A DNA stretch of 60,891 nt from CAYOXX01 sp964408025 (GCA_964408025.1 CAYOXX010000006.1:1-60891), one strand, 5' to 3'. Positions 7,644-17,428 are shown, counted from the first letter of the stretch. Numbers and translations are program-made. Notes: a model not told the origin generated them from the letters alone.

Positions 7644-9338
7644 ATGAGCCACGCAGGCGGTTTTCGCGTATCCGCGGCCCTATCGGCTGCGGTTGTCTTA
7701 TTTGTCCTTGGCACTGCCGCCGCCCCGGCGGGCGCACAGGATTGCCGCAACGCAGCATCGATCACGCCGGGTCAGCAGGTAAACGTTTCGATAAACGGCA
7801 CGGCACGCAGCTACTTCCGCTTCGACGTGCCGTCTCACGGATCCTATCAGATAACCACACTCGGTACCGTCGACACCACGGGCTGGCTGCTCGACAGCGG
7901 ATGTAACGAGCTGGCCGAGAACGACGACGGCGGTCTCGGCACCAACTTCCTCATCGAAGTCAGCCTGCTGCCGGGCACCTATTACGTCGCCGTGGGCGGC
8001 TTCAACAGCAGCGCCTCCGGCAGTACCACGTTTGTCGTTTTATCCGGCGGCACCGGGGGCGGCTTGGACCTCCAGAGCGCCCCTGACATCACCGAGTCCG
8101 GAACCGCCCGCTGCCTCGTCAGCAACTCCGCCGACCTCTACTACGCCTTCAGCGTGACCTCCGGCGGCACCTACTTGGTCTACACATTCGGCTCTATCGA
8201 CACCGTCGGGGGCCTTTACAGCGGCGACGGACGCGACCTCGCTGAGGACGACGACAGCGGCAGCGGCACCAACTTCTTCATCGAGCGCGACCTGGCTCCG
8301 GGCAACTACTACGTCGGCGTCCGCGCGTACGGAAGCTCGACGTCCGGCCGCACCACGCTGCACGTCGTGCCCCAGCGCGAGATCGCCGCCGCTACGATTG
8401 TTCCGGCAGACGGCATCGCTTCCGGAACCGTTTCCGGAAGCAGGTCGAGCTATTTCCGCCTCAATCTGGACAGCGACGGAAACTACGTGATCTATTCCTC
8501 CGGCCCCGTTGACGTCGTCGGCGAGCTGCTAGACGGCAACTTCCGCTCGCTGGCCGAGGACGACGACGGCGGCGAGGCGAGCAACTTCATGCTCGCGCGC
8601 GCGATGTCTCGCGGCACCTACTACGTCGGCGTGCGGGGCTACAACGACGATGCGGAGGGGGCCTTCACGCTCCACGTGGAATCCGAGGTCCTGGCCGGCT
8701 CAAGTTGCGACAACGCTCGGCCCATCGACTTAGGATCACAGGTTAACGGTAGCGTCGACGGAACCTACCAGCGCTACTACAGCTTTGCGATCGACAAGGG
8801 CGGCAACTACCGCATCTACACTCTGGGTTCCACCGACACCCGCGGGCAGCTCCTCGACGGCAGCTGCCAGTTGATAGTCGAGGACGACGACGGCGGCGAG
8901 AGCACCAACTTCCTCATCGGGCGCGACCTTGGGCCCGGCACTTACTACATAGCCGTGAGCGGTTACAACGAGAACACCTCCGGTCCCTTCGTCCTGCTGG
9001 TGGAGAGCGCGGAGAGCGCCGGCAGCGGCTGCTACGACGCCGTGCCGATTCCCCTGGGCGAGGACGTCTCGGGATTCGTCCAGGGCACCGTGCTGAACTT
9101 CTACTCCTTCGTAGTCTCCGAAGGCGGCTCCTACCGCATCTACACCAGCGGCGGGATCGACACCGTCGGCCAGCTCCTCGATGCCGGCTGTAACGTAATC
9201 GTCGAGGACGACGACTCGGGCGCGGTAACCAACTTCCTGATCGAGCGCCGTCTGGAGCCCGGCACCTATTACGTGGCCGTGCGCGGCTACGGCGACAGCG
9301 CAACAGGGCAGTTCCTGCTGCGCATCGACAGGCAGTAG
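7644..9338 (+). CDS. secreted protein of five PPC-like repeats (array gene 1)
   Basis: A signal peptide (residues 1-32, ending PAGAQ) is followed by five repeats starting near residues 34, 141, 247, 355 and 463, about 105 residues each. Each repeat follows the PPC (pre-peptidase C-terminal, PF04151-like) pattern: YYxF, then DTxGxLLD, an acidic EDDDGG loop, TNFLIE, and PGTYYVxVRGY. Repeats 1, 4 and 5 have one cysteine at the start and one in the LLDxxC loop; repeats 2 and 3 lack both. There is no peptidase or other catalytic domain and no sorting tail. The ATG at 7644 follows CAGGGGGA; longer upstream frames lack the signal peptide. In collagenases, related domains bind calcium and substrate, so an adhesive or binding role outside the cell is plausible but unproven. 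Confidence 0.85.
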   Translation: MSHAGGFRVSAALSAAVVLFVLGTAAAPAGAQDCRNAASITPGQQVNVSINGTARSYFRFDVPSHGSYQITTLGTVDTTGWLLDSGCNELAENDDGGLGTNFLIEVSLLPGTYYVAVGGFNSSASGSTTFVVLSGGTGGGLDLQSAPDITESGTARCLVSNSADLYYAFSVTSGGTYLVYTFGSIDTVGGLYSGDGRDLAEDDDSGSGTNFFIERDLAPGNYYVGVRAYGSSTSGRTTLHVVPQREIAAATIVPADGIASGTVSGSRSSYFRLNLDSDGNYVIYSSGPVDVVGELLDGNFRSLAEDDDGGEASNFMLARAMSRGTYYVGVRGYNDDAEGAFTLHVESEVLAGSSCDNARPIDLGSQVNGSVDGTYQRYYSFAIDKGGNYRIYTLGSTDTRGQLLDGSCQLIVEDDDGGESTNFLIGRDLGPGTYYIAVSGYNENTSGPFVLLVESAESAGSGCYDAVPIPLGEDVSGFVQGTVLNFYSFVVSEGGSYRIYTSGGIDTVGQLLDAGCNVIVEDDDSGAVTNFLIERRLEPGTYYVAVRGYGDSATGQFLLRIDRQ

Positions 9339-9341
9339 CGG

Positions 9342-9372
9342 AAAACGCCGCGGGTGTGGCCCACGGCGTTTT
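9342..9372 (+). terminator. terminator after array gene 1
   Basis: The hairpin AAAACGCCG (9342-9350) pairs with CGGCGTTTT (9364-9372), with an inner GGG/CCC extension. It begins three bases after the stop of array gene 1 and ends in a short T-run, so gene 2 is probably transcribed from its own promoter. Confidence 0.7.
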
Positions 9373-9463
9373 AGGACATTCGAATAACCGTCGTATTTTC
9401 CCTGCACCCGGTATATCATTCGTCCAAACAAACAGGGCAGAGCACTCGGCAGGAGAAGGGATC

Positions 9464-11533
9464 ATGAGTGTGAGGGTCATACCTGCAGTGCTAGTCGCTT
9501 GCGCTTTCACCCTAGCGATCGCGGTCCCGGCTTTCGCGACCGGCGGGCAGGAATGCCGCTACGCCGCGCGAATCGGCATCGGCCAGGCAGTCTCCGGGGC
9601 TGTCTCGGGCACCACGCCGCGCTGTTACCGTTTCGACGTCGAGGCACCCGGTTTCTACCAAATCTACACAGCCGGGCAGGTCGACACGGTCGGCTCGCTC
9701 CTTGACGCCGGCTTCAACGAAATCGCCAGCGACGACGACGGCGGCCAAGGCCTCAACTTCCTCATTGGCCGGGAGCTCGGCCGGGGCACCTACTACGTGG
9801 TGGTGAGAGGCTACGGGAGCGGCATCTCCGGCCCCTTCACACTCCGCGTCGAGGGCTCGGGCGTGGACGCCCAGGCGGTCGCGGGAAGCGCTTGCGAAAA
9901 CGCGCAACCGGTGGCTCCGGGGACTCCTGTTTCCTGTGCAATCAACGGGACCGAGTCAACTTACTTCTGCTTCCAGGTGCCTACGGCCGGCTCCTACCAG
10001 ATCGCAACCTACGGCTCGGTGGACACCGTGGGCGCGCTCCTGGACGCCGGCTGCAACGCGATCGAGGAGGACGACGACAGCGGCTGGAGCTATAACTTCT
10101 ACATCGAGTCAAGCCTGCCGGCGGGCACCTACCACGTCGCGGTGCGCGGCTACGCCGAGGGAGCCTCCGGCGAAACCGAGCTGATCGTACGCCCCGGCGG
10201 CTCCGGTGGCGGGATCAACTTCCAGAGCGCGCTGGACATCACGGCGCCGCGGTTTGTCACCAGCATGGCAAGCGGCACCAACCTCAAGTACTACAGGTTC
10301 GGCATTTCTACAGCAGGCGACTACCGCATCTTCTCCTGCGGCGGTGCCGACACCGTGGGGCAGCTCTACGACGCCAACCGGCAGATGCTGGTCGAGGACG
10401 ACGACGGCGGCCCCATGACCAATTTCCTGCTGGCGCGACGACTGCAGCCGGGCACCTACTACGTTACCGTGCGCGGCTACAGCGACTCTGTCTCCGGCCG
10501 CTTCGCCCTCAACGTCGTCAGCAGCGCCGATCTCTCCAGGGCCGAGACGGTCTCCACGGGCGTCAGCGTCGGTAGCTCCGTCCAGGGCACCGCCCCGCGC
10601 TACTTCAGTTTCAGCCCGAGGTCGGCCGGCGCTCACGCCGTCAGCTCCAGCGGCTCAGTCGACCTCCTGGGAATCCTCTTCGACGGCAGCTACAATCCCA
10701 TCGCCTTCAGCGACGACGACGGCGGCGGCGGTAACTTCCTGATCTCCGGCGATCTCTCTCCCGAAACGTACTACCTCCTGGTGCGCGGCTACGACGAAAG
10801 CGAAGCGGGCGACTTTGAGCTCCACGTCTACCCCGCGCCGCCGACCGGCCGCTCCTGCACCGACGCGGCGCCGATTCGGCTCGGGGCTCCGGTACCCGGC
10901 GGCGTTCGGGGCCTGGAGCGCCTCTTCTACAGCTTCCAGGTCGAGCGCCGCGGCGTCTACCGCATCCGCTCAATCGGTTCGACTGACGCCCAGGGAGAAC
11001 TGTTCGACGAAAGCTGCCACATGTTCGCCTCCGACGACGACAGCGGCCACGACATCAACTTCACCATCACCCACGACCTCAGGCCGGGCACTTACTACCT
11101 GGCCGTCAGCGGCTCCAACGACGGCGTCTCGGGGCCGTTCGTGCTCCTGGCCGACAGCGCCGCAGCGGTCGGCGGCGACTGCGCCACCGCCGAGCAAATC
11201 GCGGTAGAACAGCAGGTTAGCGGAACCCTGATGGGGGCCTCTCCCCACGTCTACCGGTTCAACGCGCCGGTCGCGGGCCCCTACCGAATCTATACCCGTG
11301 GCAACTCCGATACTGTAGGGCTGCTCCTGGACGGCCAGTGCCGGGCGCTCGCCGAGGACGATGACGGCGGCGAAAATGCGAACTTCCTCATCGCACACAA
11401 CTTCACACCGGGCACCTACTACATCAGCGTGCGCGGCTACGACGCGGACTCCTATGGCGAATACTCGCTCCGCATCCAGGTCCTCGGCGGCGTCGACAAC
11501 GTGTCAAAGGGGCTGTCGAAGGAGCCCAAGTAA
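9464..11533 (+). CDS. secreted protein of six PPC-like repeats (array gene 2)
   Basis: The 689-residue product has a signal peptide (MSVRVIPAVLVACAF... to AFATG) and six repeats starting near residues 31, 144, 251, 357, 465 and 573. Repeats 3 and 4 lack the standard cysteine pair; repeat 3 begins INFQSALDI after a GGSGGG linker, exactly as repeat 2 of array gene 1. Repeat 1 has lost the loop cysteine but gained one in RCYRF, and repeat 2 has four cysteines, so numbers stay even. The protein ends in a lysine-rich tail without a known anchor. AGGAGAAGGG precedes the ATG at 9464. Function unknown; see array gene 1 for the family pattern. Confidence 0.85.
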   Translation: MSVRVIPAVLVACAFTLAIAVPAFATGGQECRYAARIGIGQAVSGAVSGTTPRCYRFDVEAPGFYQIYTAGQVDTVGSLLDAGFNEIASDDDGGQGLNFLIGRELGRGTYYVVVRGYGSGISGPFTLRVEGSGVDAQAVAGSACENAQPVAPGTPVSCAINGTESTYFCFQVPTAGSYQIATYGSVDTVGALLDAGCNAIEEDDDSGWSYNFYIESSLPAGTYHVAVRGYAEGASGETELIVRPGGSGGGINFQSALDITAPRFVTSMASGTNLKYYRFGISTAGDYRIFSCGGADTVGQLYDANRQMLVEDDDGGPMTNFLLARRLQPGTYYVTVRGYSDSVSGRFALNVVSSADLSRAETVSTGVSVGSSVQGTAPRYFSFSPRSAGAHAVSSSGSVDLLGILFDGSYNPIAFSDDDGGGGNFLISGDLSPETYYLLVRGYDESEAGDFELHVYPAPPTGRSCTDAAPIRLGAPVPGGVRGLERLFYSFQVERRGVYRIRSIGSTDAQGELFDESCHMFASDDDSGHDINFTITHDLRPGTYYLAVSGSNDGVSGPFVLLADSAAAVGGDCATAEQIAVEQQVSGTLMGASPHVYRFNAPVAGPYRIYTRGNSDTVGLLLDGQCRALAEDDDGGENANFLIAHNFTPGTYYISVRGYDADSYGEYSLRIQVLGGVDNVSKGLSKEPK

Positions 11534-11889
11534 TACCAAACCATTTAAACCACACCGAAATCATTGAACACCTTGAGATGACGGATCCCTCGGTGGATAC
11601 GCTCTCTTGCAAGTCTCCTTTGAACGTAAGAGACGGATAGAATCATCGGCCCAGCATTGAACTTGGCAATCGCAGCGCATGAGGTCCTCCAGGCAAACCA
11701 TGCGGTTTCTCTGTCAACTCCCAGGGACACGCGCTGTATACTCACCGGCAACACACATATTCCCAACAGATCGAGAGGCGCCAGCCAATTGCCGATAGGG
11801 GTGGGGGAGTTTCATACCGGCAGACGGTATTGTATTATTGGCGCTCGTCCGCCAAGAAGCCCTGAAATCAGTCGCACAGGGGGGAAAAG
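11534..11889. other. 356-base intergenic region between array genes 2 and 3
   Basis: No hairpin terminator or clear promoter was found. A 73-codon minus-strand frame (11545-11766) contains RRLARERIHRGIRHLKVFND and could be a remnant of a gene, perhaps of a mobile element, but I do not recognise it and it may be chance. A GGGGGAAAAG purine run directly before 11890 is the ribosome-binding region of array gene 3. Confidence 0.4.
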
Positions 11890-14589
11890 ATGATCAGACA
11901 CGCCGGCAGCTCCGGCGGCGCCGCCGCGGTTCTGGCCGTTCTGGCCGTCGTCGCCTTCTGTCCCGCCGCCGCCCTGGCCGGCGGCCAGGATTGTCGTGAC
12001 GCGGTGCCGATCGGCGAGACACCAACAGTCTCGGGCAGCGTTTCCGGAACCGTGCCAAACTACTACCGCTTCGAGGTGATGGCCTCCGCCTTCTACCGGA
12101 TATACAGCAGCGGAGACACCGACACCGTCGGCCAGCTCTTCGACGCCGACTGCCGGGTGATCTCCGAGAACGACGACGGTGGCCAGGGGCTGAACTTCCT
12201 GATCGAGCGGGAGCTGGAGCCGGGCAGCTACTATGTTTCCGTGCGCGGCTACAACGACGCCGCTTCCGGCCCCTACACACTCCACGTCGAAGCCGGCCCC
12301 GGCGGTCAACGCGGCGGCAGCGGTTGCTACGACGCCGAGCCGATGCCGCCCGGCGGCAGCGTACCCGGCATTGTGCTCGGTACCGCCTGGAGGTTCTTCA
12401 GCTTCAACCTCTCCTCCCCGGGCGCGGTAACTGTTTACACCGAGGGCCAGACCGACACCATCGGCCAGCTCCTGGACGCCGACTGCAATCGAATCGTCGA
12501 CGACGACGACAGCGGCGAGGGCACCAACTTCAGAATCGAGACAGAGCTGGAGCCGGGCACTTACTACATTTCGGTGCGCGGCTACTCCGACGCCACCTCC
12601 GGCCCCTACACGCTCCACATCAGCCTCCCGGGCGGAGCCCGGCAGGAGGGGAGCGTCGAGTGCCGCGACGCGATCCCGATCTACCTCAACCAAAGCGTCC
12701 TGGGCCGCGCCGCGCCTGACACCTACAGACTCTTCACCTTCCAGGCGCCCGAGGCGGCCGAGTATCGGATTCAGACCACCGGCCTGACCGACACCATCGG
12801 CCAGCTCCTGGACGCCGACTGCAATCGAATCGTCGACGACGACGACAGTGGCGAGGGCACCAATTTCCAAATCGTCATGGAGCTGGAACCGGGGCAATAC
12901 TACATAGCAGTAGGCGGCTACGGCAACACCACAACGGGCACCTACGCCCTGCGAGTCGAGGCCGACCGTCCCGTGACCCAGGCTGGCTGCCGGGACGCTC
13001 AGCCGGTGACTTTGGGCTCCGAAGCGCAGATCTCCATCGAGGGCGCCCAGGAGCGCTTCTACAGCTTCCAGGTGCCCGCCATCGGCTCCTACCGGATCGC
13101 CACCACCGGCGAGCTGGACACCGTCGGCGCCCTACTCGATGCCGGCTGCAGCCTGCTGACTGTGGATGACGACGGCGGCCTCGACAGCAACTTCTGGATC
13201 GAGGTATGCCTCGCTCCGGGCACCTACTACGTATCCGTGCGCGGCTTCGACGACGGGACCTCGGGCACCGCAGGCCTCCTGGTGCGGCCCGGCGGCGGCA
13301 GCGGCGGCCTGGATTTCCAGACAGCGCTCGACATCGGCGCTTCCCCAGTGGCCTCCGGAGTAGTCAGCGGTTCCGACTTCAGGTACTACGCCCCCAGCAT
13401 CGCCACGGCTGGTCGCTATATGATCTACAGCAGCGGCCCCGCCGACACCGTCGGCGCGCTCTTCGACGCCGGGCGGCAACAGCTTGCGGAGGACGACGAC
13501 GGCGGCGAGGATTACAACTTTCTTATCGAGCGCGACCTGCAGCCGGGCAACTACTACGTCGGCGTGCGCGGCTACGGCGAGGCGACCGCCGGCCAAGTAA
13601 TCCTTCACATCGTGGACCGTGCCGGCTTCGACAACGCCCACTCCGCCCAAACCGGCGTTGACATCACCGGCTCAGCCCGGGGGCAGGACCCGGTCTACTA
13701 CCGCTTCGAGGCGGCCACCGCCGGCCGCTACATGGTTTACTCCACCGGCCCGGTCGACGTAGTCGGCGAGCTTTTTGACAGCGAACGCCGCCCCATCACC
13801 GAGGACGACGACGGTGGCGAGGACAACAACTTCATGATCGGCCGCGAGCTGGCTCCCGGCACCTACTACCTCGGCGCGCGTTGCTACGCCGAGTCGTCGG
13901 CGGGCGATTTCACCTTCCGCATAGTACCCGAAGTGGAGGGAGGCGCCGGCTGCGCAGACGCCTTCCCCATATCCCTGGGCCAGCGCGTGCCCGGCTACCT
14001 GGAGGGTACCGCCCGGCGCTACTACGGCTTCGAGATCACCACAACGGGCCAGTACCGCATCTTCACCAGCGGCACCACCGACACCATCGGCGAGCTGCTG
14101 GACTCCAACTGCAACTCGATAGCCGAGGACGACGACGGCGGCACGGGCCTCAACTTCCTGATTACGCGCGACCTCAGCCCCGGCACCTACTACACCTCGG
14201 TGCGCGGCTACGACGAGAACTCTGCCGGCTCGTACATGCTGCTTGTGCGCAGCGGCGGCGGCGGGGCCGACTGCGCCAGCGCCGTGCCGATCGCCCCGGG
14301 GCAGGCGCTCGTGGGCACGCTGCAGGGCACGGCGCCGCAGTTCTACCGCTTCCAGATCTTCACCGCCGGGACGTACCGGATCTATACCACCGGCTCGCAG
14401 GACACCGTCGGGCAGCTTCTCGACGAGGACTGCCGCGGCATCGGCGAGGACGACGACACCGGCGAGGGTTTGAACTTCACGATGATCAGGTTGCTGTCGC
14501 CGGGCGCCTACTACATCTCGGTACGCGGCTACAGCGAGACCGCCCGCGGCGATTTCACCCTCTTCATCGAGCGCTCGGACGGCGATTGA
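11890..14589 (+). CDS. secreted protein of eight PPC-like repeats (array gene 3)
   Basis: This is the longest array member (899 residues). A signal peptide ending AALAGG is followed by eight repeats starting near residues 35, 146, 258, 367, 474, 580, 688 and 795. Repeats 5 and 6 are the cysteine-free pair, introduced by a GGGSGG linker and LDFQTALDI; all others carry the paired cysteines. The repeats keep the EDDDGGEGTNF-type loop and PGTYYxSVRGY strand. No catalytic domain or anchor is seen. Gene 4 follows after 29 bases with no terminator between them, so these two are probably co-transcribed. Confidence 0.86.
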   Translation: MIRHAGSSGGAAAVLAVLAVVAFCPAAALAGGQDCRDAVPIGETPTVSGSVSGTVPNYYRFEVMASAFYRIYSSGDTDTVGQLFDADCRVISENDDGGQGLNFLIERELEPGSYYVSVRGYNDAASGPYTLHVEAGPGGQRGGSGCYDAEPMPPGGSVPGIVLGTAWRFFSFNLSSPGAVTVYTEGQTDTIGQLLDADCNRIVDDDDSGEGTNFRIETELEPGTYYISVRGYSDATSGPYTLHISLPGGARQEGSVECRDAIPIYLNQSVLGRAAPDTYRLFTFQAPEAAEYRIQTTGLTDTIGQLLDADCNRIVDDDDSGEGTNFQIVMELEPGQYYIAVGGYGNTTTGTYALRVEADRPVTQAGCRDAQPVTLGSEAQISIEGAQERFYSFQVPAIGSYRIATTGELDTVGALLDAGCSLLTVDDDGGLDSNFWIEVCLAPGTYYVSVRGFDDGTSGTAGLLVRPGGGSGGLDFQTALDIGASPVASGVVSGSDFRYYAPSIATAGRYMIYSSGPADTVGALFDAGRQQLAEDDDGGEDYNFLIERDLQPGNYYVGVRGYGEATAGQVILHIVDRAGFDNAHSAQTGVDITGSARGQDPVYYRFEAATAGRYMVYSTGPVDVVGELFDSERRPITEDDDGGEDNNFMIGRELAPGTYYLGARCYAESSAGDFTFRIVPEVEGGAGCADAFPISLGQRVPGYLEGTARRYYGFEITTTGQYRIFTSGTTDTIGELLDSNCNSIAEDDDGGTGLNFLITRDLSPGTYYTSVRGYDENSAGSYMLLVRSGGGGADCASAVPIAPGQALVGTLQGTAPQFYRFQIFTAGTYRIYTTGSQDTVGQLLDEDCRGIGEDDDTGEGLNFTMIRLLSPGAYYISVRGYSETARGDFTLFIERSDGD

Positions 14590-14618
14590 CGCCGCCCGGC
14601 GTGGAGGGAACTGCCGGC

Positions 14619-16265
14619 ATGGGAGGGCGAACGACATCGGCACTCCTCGCTGCCCTGACAATGCTCGCGGGGGCCTACGGACTCGCCGTCGAGGCGCGGG
14701 ACTGCCGCGAGGGGGCCCGGACGCTGGAGGTCGGCCGTGAGGTCTGCGGCTCTGTCGCCGGCGTCGAGCCCCTCTGCTATCGGTTCGAGGTCACCGAGGC
14801 CGCGCGCCACCACATTTACACCACCGGCCCCCTGGACACCGTCGGACGGCTCCTCGACGCCGACTATCGGCTCCTGGCCGAGGACGACGACGGCGGTGGT
14901 GGGAACAACTTCCGCATCGAGCGGACCCTCGAGCCCGGCATCTACCACGTGGAGGTGAGCGGCTACGGCCCCGACGTCGCCGGTCCCTTCACTCTCTTCG
15001 TCAACGCGGCGAGTATGGTGGATGTCGCGCCCGACTCGGACCACTCGGCCGCCCTGAGGCCCGGCGAGGTCCACTACTACCGGCTGAGCGCCTCCATAGC
15101 CGCTGAATACGCCTTCCGGTCCACCGGCTCCGTGGACCTGCGGGCAGTGCTGGTCGCAGGCGACGGCGCTGCCCTGGCCGAGGACGACGACGGCGGCGAT
15201 GGCGAGAACTTTCTGATCACCTGCAGCCTCGTTCCTGGATTTTACGTCCTGGGCGTGTCCGGCTTCGACGACCAGTCGTACGGCCCCTACGGCCTCCAGA
15301 TCGGGGCCCCCGGCGGCTGCGAGGCCGCGGCCGCCACCATGGCCGGCGACACCGTCTCCGGTCGCGCTGACGGGACCGCCTGGGCCTACTACCGCTTCGA
15401 TTCCCCCGGAGGCTACTGCCGTTTCTATACCACGGGCGACGTCGACACCGTCGGCCGGCTCCTGGACGACGACTGCCGCCTCGTCGCCGAGGACGACGAC
15501 GGCGGCGAGGGCACCAACTTCGCCCTCGCACGGCGCCTGCCGCGGGGGACCTGCTACGTCGCGGTGCGGGGCTACGACGAGGCCGCGGCCGGGCGCTATG
15601 CTCTCCACTTCGAGGCGTCGCCCGCCGAGGGAGTCCGCCGCGGCNNNNNNNNNNGCTGCGGCGACGGCGCGCGGCCGATCGCGGCCGGCGGCGAGGTGCA
15701 CGGCTCGCTCAGTGGCCGCCGCCCGATCTACTACCGCTTCGACCTCGGCTCCCACGCGCCGGTCGAGGTCTTCTCCAGCGGCGAAGCCGACACCGTCGGC
15801 GCGCTCCTGGACGAGGACTGCCTGCCGCTGGGCGAGGACGACGACGGCGGCGAGGGTCTCAACTTCAGCATCTCCGAGCTTCTCGCTCCCGGCCACTACT
15901 ACGTCGAGGTGCGCGGCTACGACGACGACACGCGGGGAGCCTTCGCACTCCGCCTGCGCGCACCGAGCCCCGTGGCTCTCGAGCTCGGCAATCCAGTACG
16001 CGCCGAGCTGACCGCCCGCGAGCAGCACCTCTACCTCCTCGAGGTCAGCGTCTCCGGCTCCTACGCCCTCTACTCGACCGGGGAGGTCGACCTCAAGGCG
16101 AGCCTTCTGGACGCCGGATTCCGGATGCTGGCCGAGGACGACGACGGCGGCCAGGGCACGAACTTCCTCATCAGCCGCCGCCTCGAGCCCGGCTCCTACT
16201 ACCTCTCCGTCGCCGGCTTCGGCGGCAGCGAGCACGGGCCCTACACCGTCCGTGCCGAGAGGTAA
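14619..16265 (+). CDS. secreted protein of five PPC-like repeats (array gene 4), with a sequence gap
   Basis: The chosen ATG (14619) follows GGAGGGA and opens a signal peptide (MGGRTTSALLAALTML...AVEA). Five repeats start near residues 29, 134, 234, 347 and 450 of 548. Ten N bases at 15645-15654 fall at the border of repeats 3 and 4; the frame is kept across them, but the gap is a placeholder and real repeats may have been collapsed. Repeat 1 has three cysteines and none in the loop, and repeats 2 and 5 lack the standard pair, so this member departs most from the array pattern. It lies 29 bases after gene 3, likely in one operon. Confidence 0.8.
   Translation: MGGRTTSALLAALTMLAGAYGLAVEARDCREGARTLEVGREVCGSVAGVEPLCYRFEVTEAARHHIYTTGPLDTVGRLLDADYRLLAEDDDGGGGNNFRIERTLEPGIYHVEVSGYGPDVAGPFTLFVNAASMVDVAPDSDHSAALRPGEVHYYRLSASIAAEYAFRSTGSVDLRAVLVAGDGAALAEDDDGGDGENFLITCSLVPGFYVLGVSGFDDQSYGPYGLQIGAPGGCEAAAATMAGDTVSGRADGTAWAYYRFDSPGGYCRFYTTGDVDTVGRLLDDDCRLVAEDDDGGEGTNFALARRLPRGTCYVAVRGYDEAAAGRYALHFEASPAEGVRRGXXXXCGDGARPIAAGGEVHGSLSGRRPIYYRFDLGSHAPVEVFSSGEADTVGALLDEDCLPLGEDDDGGEGLNFSISELLAPGHYYVEVRGYDDDTRGAFALRLRAPSPVALELGNPVRAELTAREQHLYLLEVSVSGSYALYSTGEVDLKASLLDAGFRMLAEDDDGGQGTNFLISRRLEPGSYYLSVAGFGGSEHGPYTVRAER
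15645..15654. other. assembly gap (10 N)
   Basis: Ten N bases inside array gene 4. Ten is a common placeholder length; the true distance is unknown. The region is repetitive, which is where short-read assemblies break. Confidence 0.98.
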
Positions 16266-16294
16266 ACGCCGGCGTGGAACTCCTCAAGTACTCC

Positions 16295-16323
16295 TACACC
16301 CGGAGAATTCGCCGTGCTATAAT
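16295..16323 (+). promoter_or_regulatory. possible promoter of array gene 5
   Basis: A TATAAT-like box (16318-16323) lies 56 bases before the ATG of array gene 5, in an AT-richer stretch. The matching -35 position (TACACC, 17-base spacer) is poor, so only the -10 element is convincing. Confidence 0.35.
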
Positions 16324-16378
16324 TTCTGTAATTACTCGTCTCCATGGCTCAAACTCAATTATTCCTAAGGAGGTCAAA

Positions 16379-17428
16379 ATGGTATCTCGTTGGACACGAA
16401 CGCTCTTCCTTGCTTCCGCCGTTCTACTGGCCGCGATGCTGGCGGGTCTGCCGCCCGCTGCACTGGCCCAGTGCGACAACAGGGCCTTCCCGATAGGCGT
16501 AGGCCAGCAGGTGCAGGGGAGCCTGGGGGGAACGCAACTGATCTTCTACCGCTTCGAGATCGCCAGCGCGGGCAGCTACATGATCCAAACTACGGGTGAG
16601 CAGGACACCTTCGGCGAGCTGCGCGACGCCGCCTGCAACACAATCGTCTCCGACGACGACAGCGGCCTGGACCTGAACTTCCAGATCGTGCAGCAGCTCA
16701 ATCCCGGCACCTACTACATCACGGTGCGCGGCTACAGCGAGAGCAGCATCGGCCCGTTCGTGCTCCACCTCAACATGGGTCAAGCGGGCGACTGCCGTAA
16801 CGCTCAAGACGTTGCCCTCGGCGGCTCCGTCGACGGTGTCCTGAACGGCACCAGCTTCATCTATTACCGCTTCACCACCCCCGGCGGGCTCGTGCGGGCT
16901 TACACCACCGGCAACAGCGACACGGTCGGCCAGGCCCTCGACTCCGACTGCAACCTCATCGAAGAGAACGACGACGACGGCGAAGGGACTAACTTCTTGC
17001 TCGAGGGCGACGCCGAGGCCGGGACATATTACATCGCGGTGCGCGGCTACAGCGACAGCGACAGAAGCCCCTTCACACTCCACATTGAGAGCGGCGAGGT
17101 TGGCGAAGGCGACTGCTCGAACGCAACGCCGGTTGCCACCGGACCTGCCACCCAGCAGTACATGTCCGGCGGCGCCCGGCAGGTGTTCTCCTTCACCGTT
17201 TCCGTGGTCGATACCTACCAGATCACGACCACCGGCGACCTCGACACCCTCGGCGCGCTCTACGACTCGAACTGCCGGCTGATTGCCGAGGACGACGACG
17301 GCGGCTCGAATTTCAACTTCCTGATCCAGTATGATCTCACACCGGGCAGCTACTACGTCGCCGTACGCGGCTACGACCAGGACCAGAACGGCCCTTACAA
17401 CCTTATGATCTACAGGCTGGTTCACTAG
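16379..17428 (+). CDS. secreted protein of three PPC-like repeats (array gene 5)
   Basis: This is the shortest array member (349 residues). The ATG at 16379 has a near-perfect TAAGGAGG site. The signal peptide ends ALAQ, and repeats start near residues 32, 139 and 246, each with the cysteine pair. Repeat 2 belongs to a subtype (GSVDGVLNG, IYYRF, PGG, TTGNSDTVGQALD) that reappears as repeats 2 and 4 of array gene 6, so genes 5 and 6 are close relatives. The repeats fill the whole mature protein, leaving no anchor or enzyme domain. Confidence 0.85.
   Translation: MVSRWTRTLFLASAVLLAAMLAGLPPAALAQCDNRAFPIGVGQQVQGSLGGTQLIFYRFEIASAGSYMIQTTGEQDTFGELRDAACNTIVSDDDSGLDLNFQIVQQLNPGTYYITVRGYSESSIGPFVLHLNMGQAGDCRNAQDVALGGSVDGVLNGTSFIYYRFTTPGGLVRAYTTGNSDTVGQALDSDCNLIEENDDDGEGTNFLLEGDAEAGTYYIAVRGYSDSDRSPFTLHIESGEVGEGDCSNATPVATGPATQQYMSGGARQVFSFTVSVVDTYQITTTGDLDTLGALYDSNCRLIAEDDDGGSNFNFLIQYDLTPGSYYVAVRGYDQDQNGPYNLMIYRLVH

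Noticed and set aside
14529..16235. 568-codon open frame on the minus strand, opposite array gene 4
   Set aside because: It is a mirror of the repeat gene: its own repeats (DVVGAGLE, AAVVVLG) are the antisense of the EDDDGG and TYYVSVRG coding segments. Similar long antisense frames lie opposite every array gene. It has no ribosome-binding site or signal peptide.
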